Source of the DNA: Nemertoderma westbladi
Taxonomy: Eukaryota; Xenacoelomorpha; Nemertodermatida; Nemertodermatidae
Assembly: GCA_032718475.1 (NCBI GenBank)
Contig: JAUCBJ010006634.1
Span: forward strand, 1 to 49,797
Length of the DNA: 49,797 nt
Direction: 5' to 3'
A model generated the notes under the pieces. It searched no databases, was not told the DNA's origin, and saw only the letters and a program-made list of their open reading frames with translations. Each line of letters opens with the position of its first letter. Within the stretch, counting starts at the first letter, position 1. Positions 1 through 13,000 of the stretch are shown here, piece after piece. A program made the position numbers and the translations under genes.

Positions 1-75
1 GCTCGCCCCAAAGAGAAAAGGACTCTTGCTAGCTTTAAAAAACTGCGTAAACGCTGTCCGCGCAAGAAAGACTAA
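1..75 (+). CDS. C-terminal tail of an unidentified open frame (cut by window start)
   Basis: Frame 1 is open from the first base to a TAA at 73-75 and encodes 24 residues, very rich in Lys and Arg and ending KKD. A basic tail like this could end a transposon protein or a host exon. It is too short to identify. The following DNA is AT-rich with no recognisable continuation. Confidence 0.25.
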   Translation, partial: ARPKEKRTLASFKKLRKRCPRKKD

Positions 76-1993
76 CTGTTTAGAGTATTTTTATATTTTA
101 GAAACTGTGATTTTGTATATTTTATAGACTTAAATCCCATTTTCTGGGAGCGGTGTAAAAGCTTTTGTGGGATAACTGATACGTTTGCCTTTGCTGGCCA
201 GTTCCCCCCCGGTCGCTAGAATACTCTAAAAGGGATTTATAACTAAAATAGTGCAAGCTACCAGCTTATTGGCTGATGTGCTGTATGGAGGTATCTGGGC
301 TCAGTTTAATCGGCCAACCAGCTTAGGGAGGTTGCCTCAGCCCTGCTGTCCATATCGGCCAATAGAATTTGAGTGGGCGTTGATTTCGACCTATCCCAGA
401 GCTACTGAACTGAATTTCCTATCTCTATGCTCATCCTCTGTGTTGGACGGGAGCTTCGTGGAATAAGGGTAGTTGGTATCCTCGTATAGTGATTCTAGTC
501 ATATGATTCTTCATATGATTCTGTTGTTGTGTTCCCATTTTTCGCCATAACACCGGCTTTTGGGAAGAACTCCAGTAAAACTGCTTAAATTATCGAAAGT
601 ATAACTGTTACCTCACTTAACTAACGAACTTAACTAGTCTCAATCACTTAATTTAACTGCACTAATCATATTGTTTGTACTGTTATTTACCGTCAGTTAT
701 TAATTGTATCTATTTGTTGATGAAATATTGTATGATGATTATATATGAGAATACGGATAAATCACCCAAATTTCCCAATTTTCTTGATACACTACAGGTT
801 AGAGAGACAGGCTATATATATAACAATTGCGATTTATATTAATGTGGTGTGTATTGAATCTAATGTTATTTAGCAGACCCTACATGAGTCAATTGCTGCT
901 CTCTTTATGTGTGATCAAATATACTGACGGTCGGCAGAATAGTGTGCATGATTGTGATTGGTAACAAAGTATTTCCTAAAGAATACGCCTTATACTTTAA
1001 TCATAAGCGGTATCGTTGCGTTTAGTATAAGTCCTAGTTCTGTTTAAATAGATAGAGCGCCACGTCCTAAAGGAACTGTTAATATTTCCCGAAAGCCAAT
1101 AATATCTGTCAGAAATTAATTATTAACGATCTATCGAATAATACAGTAGGTTTACACTGCAACCTTACACTGCAATAATAAAATTTAAGCATCCGAATTC
1201 AGCCTCCCGGGTGTAGATCCATCGGGTGAATGATCGCGCATGGGCTGACTTCGGCTAATGTTTTGTGTATTAGCATAAAATATTGTCGTATGCTAAAGGT
1301 GTTTTAATTAACTAAAAGACATATAAATTTTGGCAGGTTAAACTGCTAAAGGTCTTCAAAAGCGCGAACAGCTGCAATACAGCAATACTCCGATATTGCA
1401 ATGCAATAGGTTTATAGGGCTGAGTGGTTCAATACTATTTGCATACCGGTCAGGCAAACTGCGAGTTTATAATTGTGAATTGATTCATTTTATCAATATT
1501 ATTTTCATCATCATGAATTTAATTAATTGTAGTGCTAAAATACGCGCAAGACACTCTGTTTTCACATGTGATGAAATGATTGAGATTAAATGTAAATTTG
1601 AATGGATCCAAAATCACCCTCCATAGAAAACAATATAAGAAATTGTCTGAGCACTGTGTAGTGACGTCAAATATGTAGAAGCTAATCACAGCCGATTTTC
1701 AAAATCCTTTTGACTTCCCGTGCTTACTTAAACCAACCATTTCGAACGTTTACTAGTTTGACTAGAACTAGTTTAACTAGAACTAGTTTGGTATTTTATT
1801 GTAAAAATTTTATTTAAATTAATACATAATAATTTCAAATTTTATGTTATGTATCAAATTTATTTCTAGGAAATTTATTAACCCTTACAGTAAGTTTAAA
1901 GTTCGCCGAGAAATGTTTTAAAATAATATTGTTATACTAATACTATCACTAATCGAATAAAGTATATATTTATAATACCACACAATATACTAG
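76..1993. other. AT-rich intergenic DNA, no gene seen
   Basis: Only short open frames with no recognisable protein motif. A run at about 1750-1795 repeats the palindromic hexamer ACTAGT inside AACTAGTTT-like words. No RNA gene or clear transposon end was found. Confidence 0.4.
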
Positions 1994-2398
1994 AAAGCCA
2001 GCAAGCTGGCTATAAACGAACCTGCCCCTCAAACCAGTACCATGAGTGAGCGAAAATGAAAACACGACAATTGCCATCAACTCAACGATAGAAACACCAG
2101 CTCTGCTGGTACATGTGGGCCTAGTAAGCTACTACTATTTATTGAATGGATAGCCCAAACTGCAGAGAAGTATATTACTTGCCAAATTTATTACTATCTC
2201 ACTCTAACCCAGACAGTAATCAAACATCAACTATATGTTTGTATAATGTATTACCACACCAGATGAATAGCTCTTCCCAGTGAATCATCTCAGTGCTATG
2301 TTATGTGGGAGGGAGTTGATGATAATGAATGAGGAGGGACCCAACTAACACTACGTTTGTCTATGGAGGGTCTCCTTACAGCCAGATGGCTGGCTTTT
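1994..2398. mobile_element. Small TIR element (MITE-like)
   Basis: The left end reads AAAGCCAGCAAGCTGGCT and the right end, reverse-complemented, reads AAAAGCCAGCCATCTGGCT. Each end is flanked by CTAG (1990-1993 and 2399-2402), which may be a 4-bp target duplication or an extension of the inverted repeat. The roughly 405-bp interior has no coding potential. A non-autonomous DNA transposon fits best; the family is not recognised. Confidence 0.5.
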
Positions 2399-2402
2399 CT
2401 AG

Positions 2403-3345
2403 TTGAGTCATATTATTCCACAACTAAATAATTTACTCTTTTAGACGAATTTGTGCGTTTTTTTGCCAGACTAACAAATTTTGGCGACGTTCTGTGCGAG
2501 ATTGGCGATATTTGAAAAGATTCTGAGGCTCAAATATGTTGCTCAGATGACTGAATATCTCAAATAAAAAAGTTGGTGCATACTCGATGAGTTGAAATCG
2601 GTGAAATTCGACTTTAAATTTTCAAAACCGCTATTTTTCAGTGACCCCGTGATCGAAACGCCACAAAAAATATACAGTCTTGTGCGCAACCAAAATTTAT
2701 GGAGAGTTAGTTATTAAAATATTTGCATACCTGCTTGAGTTTTTGAGATATTGGATGGTTATACATACACACACACACAACCACATCGTGTTTTTAAATG
2801 GCTCAACTCCTGACAAGAACTACCCAGGCCTATTAATAGGCAGGTTCGTTATTAATACTTTCACACAATATCCGATAGAATATATTATTCCTTCAGTAGA
2901 TAATAATCCAATACCAGATAATATTAATAGGTAGTTCCGTGCCGAGGTCACTGTTCTAATCATATTGTCAATATAGGTGGGGTAAAGACCAATACTAGTG
3001 ACATATAAAATAAATAAGGTTGTTGCGATATTTCGGCCAACAGGCTATTATTCAAGCAACTAGACTGTACTACCACACTACTGAAACTATACGCACTACT
3101 TCCTATGAACTACTGCTATACTGATTATTGCACAAATTGATATACTGTAGGTATTCAGATGGCACGGTCTATTATTTCTTAAATATTATTGTGGTTTTAT
3201 ATTATAATTTGCCGCAATGACTCAGCTCTAGGATTACTAACTATCACTTTATAAAGAATAGTAAGTTACAGGAGCCCTTAAAAAAAACTAGAATCACTAC
3301 TGTATTTCCTGATTGGTTTTAAACTGGGTATCTATCAACGCCATC
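2403..3345. other. AT-rich DNA, no gene seen
   Basis: Short open frames only. A CA-dinucleotide run occurs at about 2764-2778. Nothing else can be assigned. Confidence 0.4.
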
Positions 3346-3353
3346 AGCTGGTT

Positions 3354-3830
3354 TCAAAATGCCATATTGCAGCTTAAAAATACAAGAGTAACTATTTCAG
3401 GAGCCATTAAAACAACTTTAAACACGTTCGTGGGGCCTTCGCGCAGCACGGGGCTCAGTTTTGAGATACAGATTAATATTGAGCGATTCTGAGCCAATGA
3501 ACAGAGGAGCGTTTGGGCTCCCTCTAGTGATTCTGACAGTACCCCTAACTCAGGATTTCCTCTAATTCTTGTGCCAGTATTCACCCCATCATCATTATGA
3601 TGATCTAAGGACATGCGTATAACATAGTCAACCACAATTACGAGTATAAAGGGTGCAAGTGTGTCACCATGAAGGACTCCCCATAAGACTTCGAATGGAT
3701 CTGTGTCGCCACCATCATCAGCAGGAGACACTAATGTGGTGGAACCATCGTACAGTGATCGGATAACTACAATAATTTCCTCTGGCTGGTTTTAACACAT
3801 GAGAGGAACATTCTCCGCCTAATAATGATA
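3354..3830 (-). pseudogene. Reverse transcriptase fragment of a non-LTR retrotransposon
   Basis: Read on the minus strand, the segment encodes EEIIVVIRSLYDGSTTLVSP, then GVLHGDTLAPFILVIVVDYV. The second is the RT motif usually written GVLQGDxLAPxLF. It continues with a Leu-Glu-Gly-Ala-Gln helix that normally follows the catalytic (F/Y)ADD box. That box is absent: the sequence jumps from RIRGNPELG to SESLEGAQ, so the copy is internally deleted and dead. No endonuclease domain or element ends remain. The same family is represented by the broken copy at 18040-19015. The RT identity is solid; the clade is not resolved. Confidence 0.65.
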
Positions 3831-3839
3831 ATTATGGAG

Positions 3840-5107
3840 TGAGGAGGTCGAGCCGTACCGGCCGACTGCAGGAGCCCAAAATGGATGGATGATGTTACAC
3901 AACACGAGTGAAACATAAGGGCAGTAAGTTGGACTGGGTAAGCCACAAGGGGAGGGGGGTCTCATTAGGTTAATGTACACAATTCTATTAGGTTAACTGG
4001 TGCTTTAACTATTTTTCCTGTACTTGGTGTTCGGGCCAAATTGAACCGGGATACCCCATCATAATAACCACACAGGCAGCACGGAAGTGCAAAGGAGGGA
4101 GAGTGTAGATATATTTGGTATCAGCGCTCATCGTTTTGACTTAGGTTTGGGTCTCATTGGGATACTAACATTCATTTCACTTCATCTTTATTTATTTTGA
4201 CCTTTTAGCAGGGATTCCTCACCAACTGGCGTTTCCTTGTTGAGCTTTATATAGACCGGTTTAATGTTTTGTTTTCTTTCGAAACTGATACGTATTGCGA
4301 TATTTTGATTCGTATTCAACAGTGGATATTATGTTAATAAATCTTCAATGTGCTTTAGCGAAATCTTTTTAGCCAATTCTTAGCTTTTGAGTTGTAAAAA
4401 TTTAGTTGCTATAGCGCCGCCGTTGAGTAAAGTTTCTATCGAGTTTGAAAGTTTGTATAGCCAAAAAGGGCTGCATTATAAGATTTATAAGAAATTAAGA
4501 ATTTATATTTCGGTCGAAATTGTTGCGATAAATTTAGTGTAAATCTACCAGACAGCCATCTAATTCTCTAATACAACATTCAGGAACATCACTTTCATCA
4601 CCGCAACCAATCCGGGATCTGGGGACGTTTGACTTGGTACGCAAGTGAACTGATCATTCACGAGGTTGGGACGTGGGACGGCGTCGTTAGCATCAATCAC
4701 AGGTTGGTCGTAGTGTCGATAGGATTGTGCTTGTGGGATCTAGAGTTTATTTGTGGCTGTTTGAAGGTTTGTTAAAATACTTATGCACAGTATTTGTGGC
4801 ACTTGTGCATACAAAATAAATTTGGTGTTGTAATTTTTTAAGTACAATTTTAAATTACTTTCCTTTGTTGTATCTTATTGTCCCACCATCCAGGGTCTCA
4901 AAGTCGAGCCAAGGATATATTTTATGAAATAAAATAAATATAAGAAAATTAGAAATTAATTGAGTTGTGAAAGTTTGTTTTATTTGGATTCACATTTAAA
5001 TTGGTGTAATAATTTGTAAACTATTACAACAAGCAAGGAATTTCGTTAAATTGAATTAAAATTTAAATTAAAAAATTTTAATCAATATAAAAGCTAAAAT
5101 CCCGAAA
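3840..5107. other. Promoter-like and poly(A)-like stretch, possible LTR/leader remnant
   Basis: A TATATAG box (about 4248) and an AATAAA (about 4335) lie about 90 bp apart, followed by about 770 bp of leader-like DNA before a short broken frame at 5108. This order would fit a decayed LTR plus leader, but I see no TG...CA ends, no second LTR and no convincing primer-binding site. The assignment is speculative. Confidence 0.2.
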
Positions 5108-5428
5108 ATGAGTCAAACAACAAATACCGACGTTCCGGTAAAAGAACAATGTGAGACTGCTGACGAGTCCAGTTAGCAATTAAACGTCACCACACCTGAC
5201 GTAATTGAGACTATTAGTGTCCCTACCACACAGACAGTAGGTATTGTCCCTGCTTCTAGGTTTATAGTTCAGGGTGCTGCTCGACACCCTCACAATCCGC
5301 ACTGGACATCTCAAACATGTAATTTTTTGGTGATGGGTACGAAATATGGTGCTAGAACCAAAATTTACCATATTACACCGAAAAATACGAGTAGCAATGC
5401 TCTGGAAAATGAGAAATGTTTCCATTAG
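5108..5428 (+). pseudogene. Broken short coding frame of unknown origin
   Basis: ATG at 5108 starts MSQTTNTDVPVKEQ. The frame is stopped by TAG at 5174-5176, then stays open in the same phase for 83 more codons to TAG at 5426-5428. The Ser/Thr-rich start followed by an Arg/His-containing segment has no motif I can name. A decayed transposon gag-like frame or chance are both possible. Confidence 0.25.
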
Positions 5429-6876
5429 AATCAGCGCCCCAGAAAACCTAAAAATGGGAGTTTATAGAATCGTATTAGTGAATAAATAATTTTGTGTTCA
5501 AACTGAAAAGTGCCATACAGCCATTCTAAAACAGCCATTTATACTAATCAGATTATTTTTAAATATTTTACATTGAATTTTACGCACCAGAAAACCCGTA
5601 TTGAAAATTGTATTAAAACAATTAGCAGAATATTGTACTTGGAGTACAATATAAACACCATACTAACCATAAACACCACCTGCAAAATAACCACCCCAGT
5701 ACTTTTTTTTTAATTTTATTTTTCACCAGGTATTCACTTTTCGGCCGAAATTTTATTGAAGTTTTATATATGAAGAATTTATATTTTTTACATTTATTCT
5801 TATTGGGTGTAGAGAAATTATAGAATTGTATACTAATTTGTTTATTGTTTTGGTTAGATTTAGCCTTTTGAAACCTAGGTTATTGGTGAAAACCTGGTAT
5901 TCTTCAATAATGGGGTAAAATGCAAAGTAAAATATTACATCAGAGAGTATAATAAAGTATACATACATACATAAATAAACCACATACATGCATCATTCAA
6001 ACTTCACAGCACTCCCCCCCCCCCCCCCCCCCCCCCAGTTCGCGGTCATCTATGTTAATTATCATTTTATCTTCATATCAAGACCAGTCGGTGTTTTCAT
6101 GAATGTCTACAGCTTCCCACCGCGATTCCTCCCAATACCCGACTGCTATCGAACAAACACTTCGCGCTCAGGATGATCAGTCCTATGGAGGAAGTTGCCG
6201 GCATGACTCCTCCGTTGTTCCCGCAGGGTGCAGCACCGGCTATTATACTGATACCCGGAATAATCTTACATTCAGACAAGATTTGATTCCAGGTGATTCC
6301 CATACTGATAAAAGTATTTAAAAGGTTAAAAAGACAATAAAGGTTGATATCTCCTTATGATGGACAGGACGGAGGTCAATACTTCCATATGGACTGGGTC
6401 GAGGTATATATTGTGAAAATTAATTCAGTTATAATGTGATAAATTAATTTATACATAAATCACTGCTATAAACAATATTATAAATAAATTTCCAGCACAG
6501 AAGGGCAACTGGGCAAAAGTTATTGTTGGTAGATAAACCTGTAACAACTATAATAGATCTTCATAATGAAATCAGCTCTATTATTTGTCTCACGTAAGTG
6601 CCGATTGATACAATACTTATAATAACCACAAAACGAACTGTTATATAATTAATAAATATATATACCGGTTATATTATTGTGATAATATAATAAAAAAAAT
6701 ATGTTGAAACAATGTAATAAATTACTAAAATGACACGGATATGTCAACAATGTCTAATAAATAATGAAGTCGCATTAAAATAAACATTATATCCCAACCG
6801 GCCAAACGGCAACCAGAAAGTTAAACCTTTTGTATGTGAATCTCCAAAGAATGCAATAAAGTGGCACATATATTCC
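5429..6876. other. Non-coding DNA downstream of ACTR1
   Basis: AT-rich with no recognisable gene. The ACTR1 3' UTR must lie just below 6877, since the gene runs leftward. A 23-base C homopolymer occupies 6014-6036. Short overlapping open frames at 5988-6321 show no motif. Confidence 0.4.
6014..6036. repeat. Poly-C/poly-G tract, 23 bp
   Basis: Uninterrupted run of 23 C. Comparable tracts occur at 9108-9130, 13437-13451 and 19630-19653. Confidence 0.95.
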
Positions 6877-7082
6877 CTACATGCACTTCCGTAGTAGAGC
6901 TTTACAGCCCTCCTCCTCCCAGTCTTTCTTACTGATCCACATTTTTTTGAAGGTATCGAGACTCGCCAATATGGATCCGCCGATCCAGGTAGAGTAGATC
7001 CGTTCCTGGGGTGCCGAGATCCGGATCTTTACGTCTTTGGAGGAGATCTTCTTAACTTCGTGCAGCAATCGGTCGCCGAATC
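6877..7082 (-). CDS. ACTR1: ACTR1 exon 5 and stop
   Basis: Acceptor CTCGCAG at 7083-7089. Encodes [11 protein letters not shown] through [20 protein letters not shown] and ends with TAG at 6879-6877. It lies only about 35 bp downstream of the 37-bp tandem array in intron 4. Confidence 0.93.
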
Positions 7083-10000
7083 CTGCGAGAGCATAAAAAA
7101 CAGGCAAAACAATAAATTGAGAGAATAAATCGAGAGTTCCCGAAGGATATTATTTATTCCAATAAATCGAGAGTTCCCGAAGGATATTATTATTCCAATA
7201 AATCGAGAGTTCCCGAAGGATATTATTTATTCCAATAAATCGAGAGTTCCCGAAGGATATTAGTTATTCCAATAAATCGAGAGTTCCCGAAGGATATTAT
7301 TTATTCCAATAAATCGAGAGTTCCCGAAGGATATTATTTATTCCAATAAATTAAATAGATTTTAGTTTTAAGTAACTCAAACCTATTAGACGAATGTAAA
7401 TGTTACTAATTAAATAAAATATGAAATCTAAATATCAATTAACAGGTGCAAAATAAATATTTTAATTCAACTGTGGAAATATTATTTAACTCTGTAGGAT
7501 CCAAAACGTTGATCCAAAAAAGGCTCCTGCGCATTTTTGCAAAAAATTTTCAGACGATTTATTTACAATGACAAAGGTATTCTAAACATGTGTACCAAAT
7601 TTTAACGCATTTCAGTACAAATTAGCGCAGAAATAACGTCATTCTGAGCTAAAGGTGTTTAAAGTTTAAAGAACAATTCAAACCTTCCCGCTATTTTAGA
7701 TAATACCATTTTTATTTGTTCAACAATTAATACCTTTGTTCAACCTTTCCAAAAATATAACAAATAAAACAATTTTTTAGAAATTTTATTCATATCTGTA
7801 CCTTGCGGGAAATATGAGAAAAACTATAGGGCAAAACAATACAATAGGATGTATCCTTAGCTTTTAAAGCGGCATATGCAAGATGGTGACTTATATTCCC
7901 AATTAAAGGGTTTAAGAGTTCAGTACGGTAATAGTAGTATCAAGTATAGTTATTAATTATATTTATCAGTAATTGGTAATGATTATTATCAGTAAGATAA
8001 TTTCTTTCATATAATTAATTATTGGCTCCATTCAATTCGCTGAATCAGTTACTCTGTTATAAAGTCATAGAATTCTGACATCACCTGGTTATCAATATAG
8101 TTTCCACTGCCTTCAGCCCGGACATTAATATTCCTACATCTCATGTGGAACCATCCTATCACCAACCTCCATGACCTCTCTAACATCAAAGCTGCCAACC
8201 ACCTCCACTACAACCATATCCAATGCAGAATTACCCACCTCGATATCCTCTCAAACATCTGCCCGATTATTCACAATACTGTCACCTATATCCTCGACCT
8301 ACTCAAATACTGAGGACCCCTTAAACAACTCGGCCCTTTCATTACAAAACCCAGTATCCCCAAATTTTTCGTTTTGAGAAAAACGCAAAAGACTTTGGAC
8401 CTTCTGCGATTGATGATCATAGCTATGAAAGGAACCTAAAATTTGTCAGAACCAAGGGACTCCATTGGTTAATTTAGCCAACCAATAAAAAACAGGAATC
8501 TATTTACCAGAATTTAATTATTACTCATGAAATGAGGCATAGTCGTTGATACTGGGTTTGGTATGAAAGTTTTTGGAGATATCCAAAACCCAGTATCTCC
8601 AAAACGTCCAAAAAACTTATTGGCAAACCTTTGTTTCAATTAATTCAAGTCTTTTATTACCAATTATTATTCTCGAACCGTTTTAAGACATTGTTCATCC
8701 ATACAAGCTGTTGTATTCACTTCGGTACTTACATGATGCACCCCCACGAGGTGTTGTTTTCCCTTCGGTACATGATGCACCCCCACAAGGTGTTTTTTCC
8801 TTTCGGTACATGATGCACGCCCACGAAGTTAGGACAATTCCGACCCGGACAAATCCGATCCATTCAAAGGGTCTAATGAAATTTTCATGGGTCGGAATTG
8901 TCCGGGTCGGAATTGTCCGTACACCCACGCCCACAATGTGTTTTTTTCCCTTCGGTTCATGATGCACCCCCACAAGGTGTTGTTTTCCCTTCGGTACATG
9001 ATGCAACCTCGGACCCACAAGGTTGTTTTCCATTGCAAAAAAACATCGTACAACAGAAATAGAATATCATCCAACGTAATATATGGTTTATTGTTCAAAA
9101 TAGCGATGGGGGGGGGGGGGGGGGGGGGGGTAATCAGAAGAATGACAGACACTACATCATGAATACACACGCCCCACCTATAAAAAATTAGGGGGTGGGG
9201 GTGATAAACTACTGTATGTAAACCAAGGACCGGACCCGGTACAAGGTTCCCAGTAGGTGACAAAAATAAATTCACCATCATATGTGAAATATATTAGATG
9301 TTGTTTGTTGTTGTTGTGGTATATATATATAACATAAGAAAGATACTGTGTTTTGAATTATAAAATAGACAATATATTCATTGCAAAACCCAGTATCTCC
9401 ATCAGTATTAATTTTTAGAACTGTCACAAGACTTTAGGCAACACATTATTGATGTTCCCATTATCAATGAATTTCCACAAAAACTTGCCAGTACCTCGTT
9501 AAGCTATTGGTTAAATTACCCACGTAGTCAAAAATATGAATTTGTTTTCCGAAACTGAGTAATTGCTCATAAAATGGGGCATTAGTCAGATTTTGACATT
9601 CGACATTAGTCAGGTGCAGAACAGTTTCCTGATTCGAATGATATATAAAACTCATTTTTTGAAAAATTTGAGATACTGGGTTTTGCAATGAAAGGGCCGA
9701 TCTGTCCAATCACCCATCTCGTCGGCCACTAAACTATTACCTAAATCCGAACTTCTCCAGCTACTGTACCATTACTACAACAAGCCCCTATGACTTCTCC
9801 CCATCTCCAACAAGATCTCTTGAGCTAACAAGTTTTCGCAACTCGATACCAACTTTTGCTCTATCTAGAATCTAGATGCAATTGAACTCTGGCTTACATT
9901 CATTTGTTTTTTCTCCTGTAATTTTTATCATTGCTTTAAATGCTTTATTCTCTTGTTTAACATACCCGTAATAACAACCGCAGTCTTTCAGTTTATTTAT

Positions 10001-13000
10001 GTTCTTATTTACCCGCTCCCTAGTCTAGGGGCGGGGTTTTTCTGCAACTGATTCAGAGACATCGATTACCACATCCAATAAACGAATCTGACTAAGATAA
10101 ACCGCTAAACGTATTTCAATTAATAGTATAAAAGTGCAGAAGTAATGTAAGTCAGTACATGTTATGTTAGACCAAATCCGAAATTAATAGTAAAAACTAA
10201 AAATCCAGTAAAATAGAACTCCTCCTATACACTGGGATGTCAGTAGTAAGAATGTATGAGGCGCGTAGGCATTCTAATAGTGTCACTATCAGTGATGCAT
10301 TATTGTATTTCGGGATGAAATACCGTTACAGAAGGGACTGTCATATCTGTAACGCAATGCACTGTAGTAACGGTGAGGTGTTACAGATATATGGTTGACA
10401 AAACACTTAAATAACTATCATTAATTTTAATATACGTGTTTGTTAAGAGCAAATTAACTCTTGTGGTTATTGCGGTATAAAATCAAATTGCATTTCCACA
10501 CGTAACGTCATCATATTTGTGTTACAAACGTAGTAAATATTGTTAAAATATATGGCTCATTAGGAGCGTTACGGATGTGGGTGGACGATTATGCTTCGAC
10601 GCTACTAGAAACCACGCAGATTATAAATTTATCAAAACTGTAAATCAGCGGTTGCGATTACAGATTCTAGACATAAATGTTACCGGTGTTACATAAAAAT
10701 TAAAAAACCCAAAACAATTTTATGCGTCGATCGCAAATGGTACAACATGTAAAGTATAGAAACTTATTAGTTTACCAACAATAAAAATGTTGCCTATAAA
10801 TTTACTGCTCGGCGTGATAAAATTTAAAGTCGTTTGTTGCCAAACATGATTGACCTCTGACCCCGCCAAAAGTCTATAAAAGGCGGCGTTTCCGCCATTT
10901 TTACTCGGTGTGTTTCTGGCATTCTCGCTCGGCTAAGTTAGTCTTGGGACTAACTAGCCGAGGCGCAGGCCGCCAGATCTTTCTCGGAGTGCTGTGGCTC
11001 TATAGTTAGGTATTTATATCGGATAGAGTTCTTGGCTAATCGACAAGTATCGCTAGTATCGCTAATCTCATATGAACAAACGGGACCACCACTACTGCAC
11101 TGCTTGGACATAGAGATATAGCCGAGTGTTGCTAAGAACCAAGCTCCAATAGCGTGGAAGCTGCACAAGTATTTTAAAAACAGCTGTTGACTAGAGTTTT
11201 GTTAAAAATACTAAATTAGACGTTATCGTTGTCTAATTCTACCGGAAATAAAGTTTGAAAGCTGATTGATTATATTCGGCAGCTCCAAACCAAAACCCAG
11301 TAAATACATTTTCTGACTTTTCGAGATAATCGTGGTTAAAGTTTTTGGACTTTAAACAGCTGGCATTTGGTTGAAATTTAATTTGATGAGTTATAATTTT
11401 GTGTACCTTTAAAAATTGTACATATTAGTGCCAAATTTTTTTTTAAATTTATTCCTTACTTTTCATATAAATCGACTTACACGGTTTTGGTGTGGTAGAT
11501 AAGAAAACAATTGTGATTTTTGATGCATCAATACCCAGTAACGTCATGATTCCCATTTAAAATCACAATAACTAATTTGCCCGCACCAAAACCCAGTAAA
11601 CTAACATTTAACTTTTCCAATCAGTTACCTATCCAATGCCAAAACCAAGTAACTGACAAGCCAGTAACCCAGTAACTCTGACTTCCGTCGCCAACGGTTA
11701 GCGAAAACAAAGAGGCAACATTCTAGAATATAATATTCTAGAACATTTAATTATTTGTCTACGTCTGTTGCGTTGCCGGAGTTACTGGGTTTTGTTTTGG
11801 TTTGGCATAGTATCTGCATTCGGGAAATCCCACGTCAAAACCCAGTATCTCAAACTCAGTAACCCAGTAACTCTGTTTACTGGGTTTTGACGTGGTAAAT
11901 CTGACATTGACAATATACATACTGGGTTTTGACTTAGACAATTTGTTTTTCGGAAACGATACTAGATTTAGTTCAGAAAATACCAGGTGGAAACCCAGTA
12001 AAGAATTAAGTGCAGTTACTGGGTTTTGGCGTAGGATATTTGAGCACATACTGGGTTTTGATGGAGTAACTTTTTCAAAATAACACCAGAACGGATACAC
12101 GACCAGTAACTAGCATTACTGTGTTTAGACGTGGTATTTGCTCTAAATTAGCTAATTAGTTAATTAATTAATTGTTAATACTGCGAAATCGGGTAGTGCT
12201 ATGGTTTCGTCAGATGAATTCTACGTCCCCAAAAACTCCAAAAAAATATAATTCTAAAAAAATTGACATACTGGGTTTTGGTTTGGAGCTGCCGTATTAT
12301 TCAAGGGGATTTTGTAGCGGGAAAAAGCCGGACTTCGACACGCGAGAATATCAATTATAAACCGTTTGGGAGCTGCGGCGCTGAGGGCGTGAGAAATCCT
12401 TTACAGTTCCTGAACAGATTCGGGTAATTTTTATTGGTTAAACTGCGGGAATAAATTACCTACAAAATAATAAGTAACTTTATTATATTCTAATAAATTA
12501 TTATTAAAGCATTTAAAATTAGATATTAAGATTAACTTCCCGACAAGTCCTTGGACACTTGAATTAGCCATGTACTAATACACTGCCACCCCCCAAAACA
12601 AAAAGATAATGAACGGTTAGCTATATGTGTAAAATAAACGAACCTTTAAACAATGTCGACCCTCCAGACAATACGATGTTGCTGTAGAGCACACGTCTGA
12701 GGTCCATGTCTGACTTGTGGATACTGTAGGTGAGAACCTGGTGGATTCCATCGTACTCCTCGCCGTTGAGATACGGACGGAAGAGAAGTTCGGGAGCGCG
12801 GAAACGCGAAGCTGCCACGTCGATAGAACTACCGTCTGGGAGCTAGGGAGGAGGAGGGAATTCCACACATTTAAGCAACCTACACATTATAACTGCCGTT
12901 AATTTGGACATGTTCAACACATTGAGATATAATATTGGGAATTATATTACCTACAACTGCAGACTGCACTTACCTGGTAAGTATATTTGTCTACAAAGTC

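Noticed and set aside
4019-5428. A complete LTR retrotransposon
   Set aside because: TATA-like and AATAAA signals exist, but no paired LTRs, primer-binding site, polyprotein or TSD could be found.
8695-9281. Overlapping open frames rich in HHVPKGK / MHPHKV words
   Set aside because: They arise from the 39-bp array (13 codons) read on both strands.
11759-12100. Minus-strand 113-codon frame
   Set aside because: It lies entirely inside the 1,018-bp TIR element and is built from repeated ACTGGGTTTTG words.
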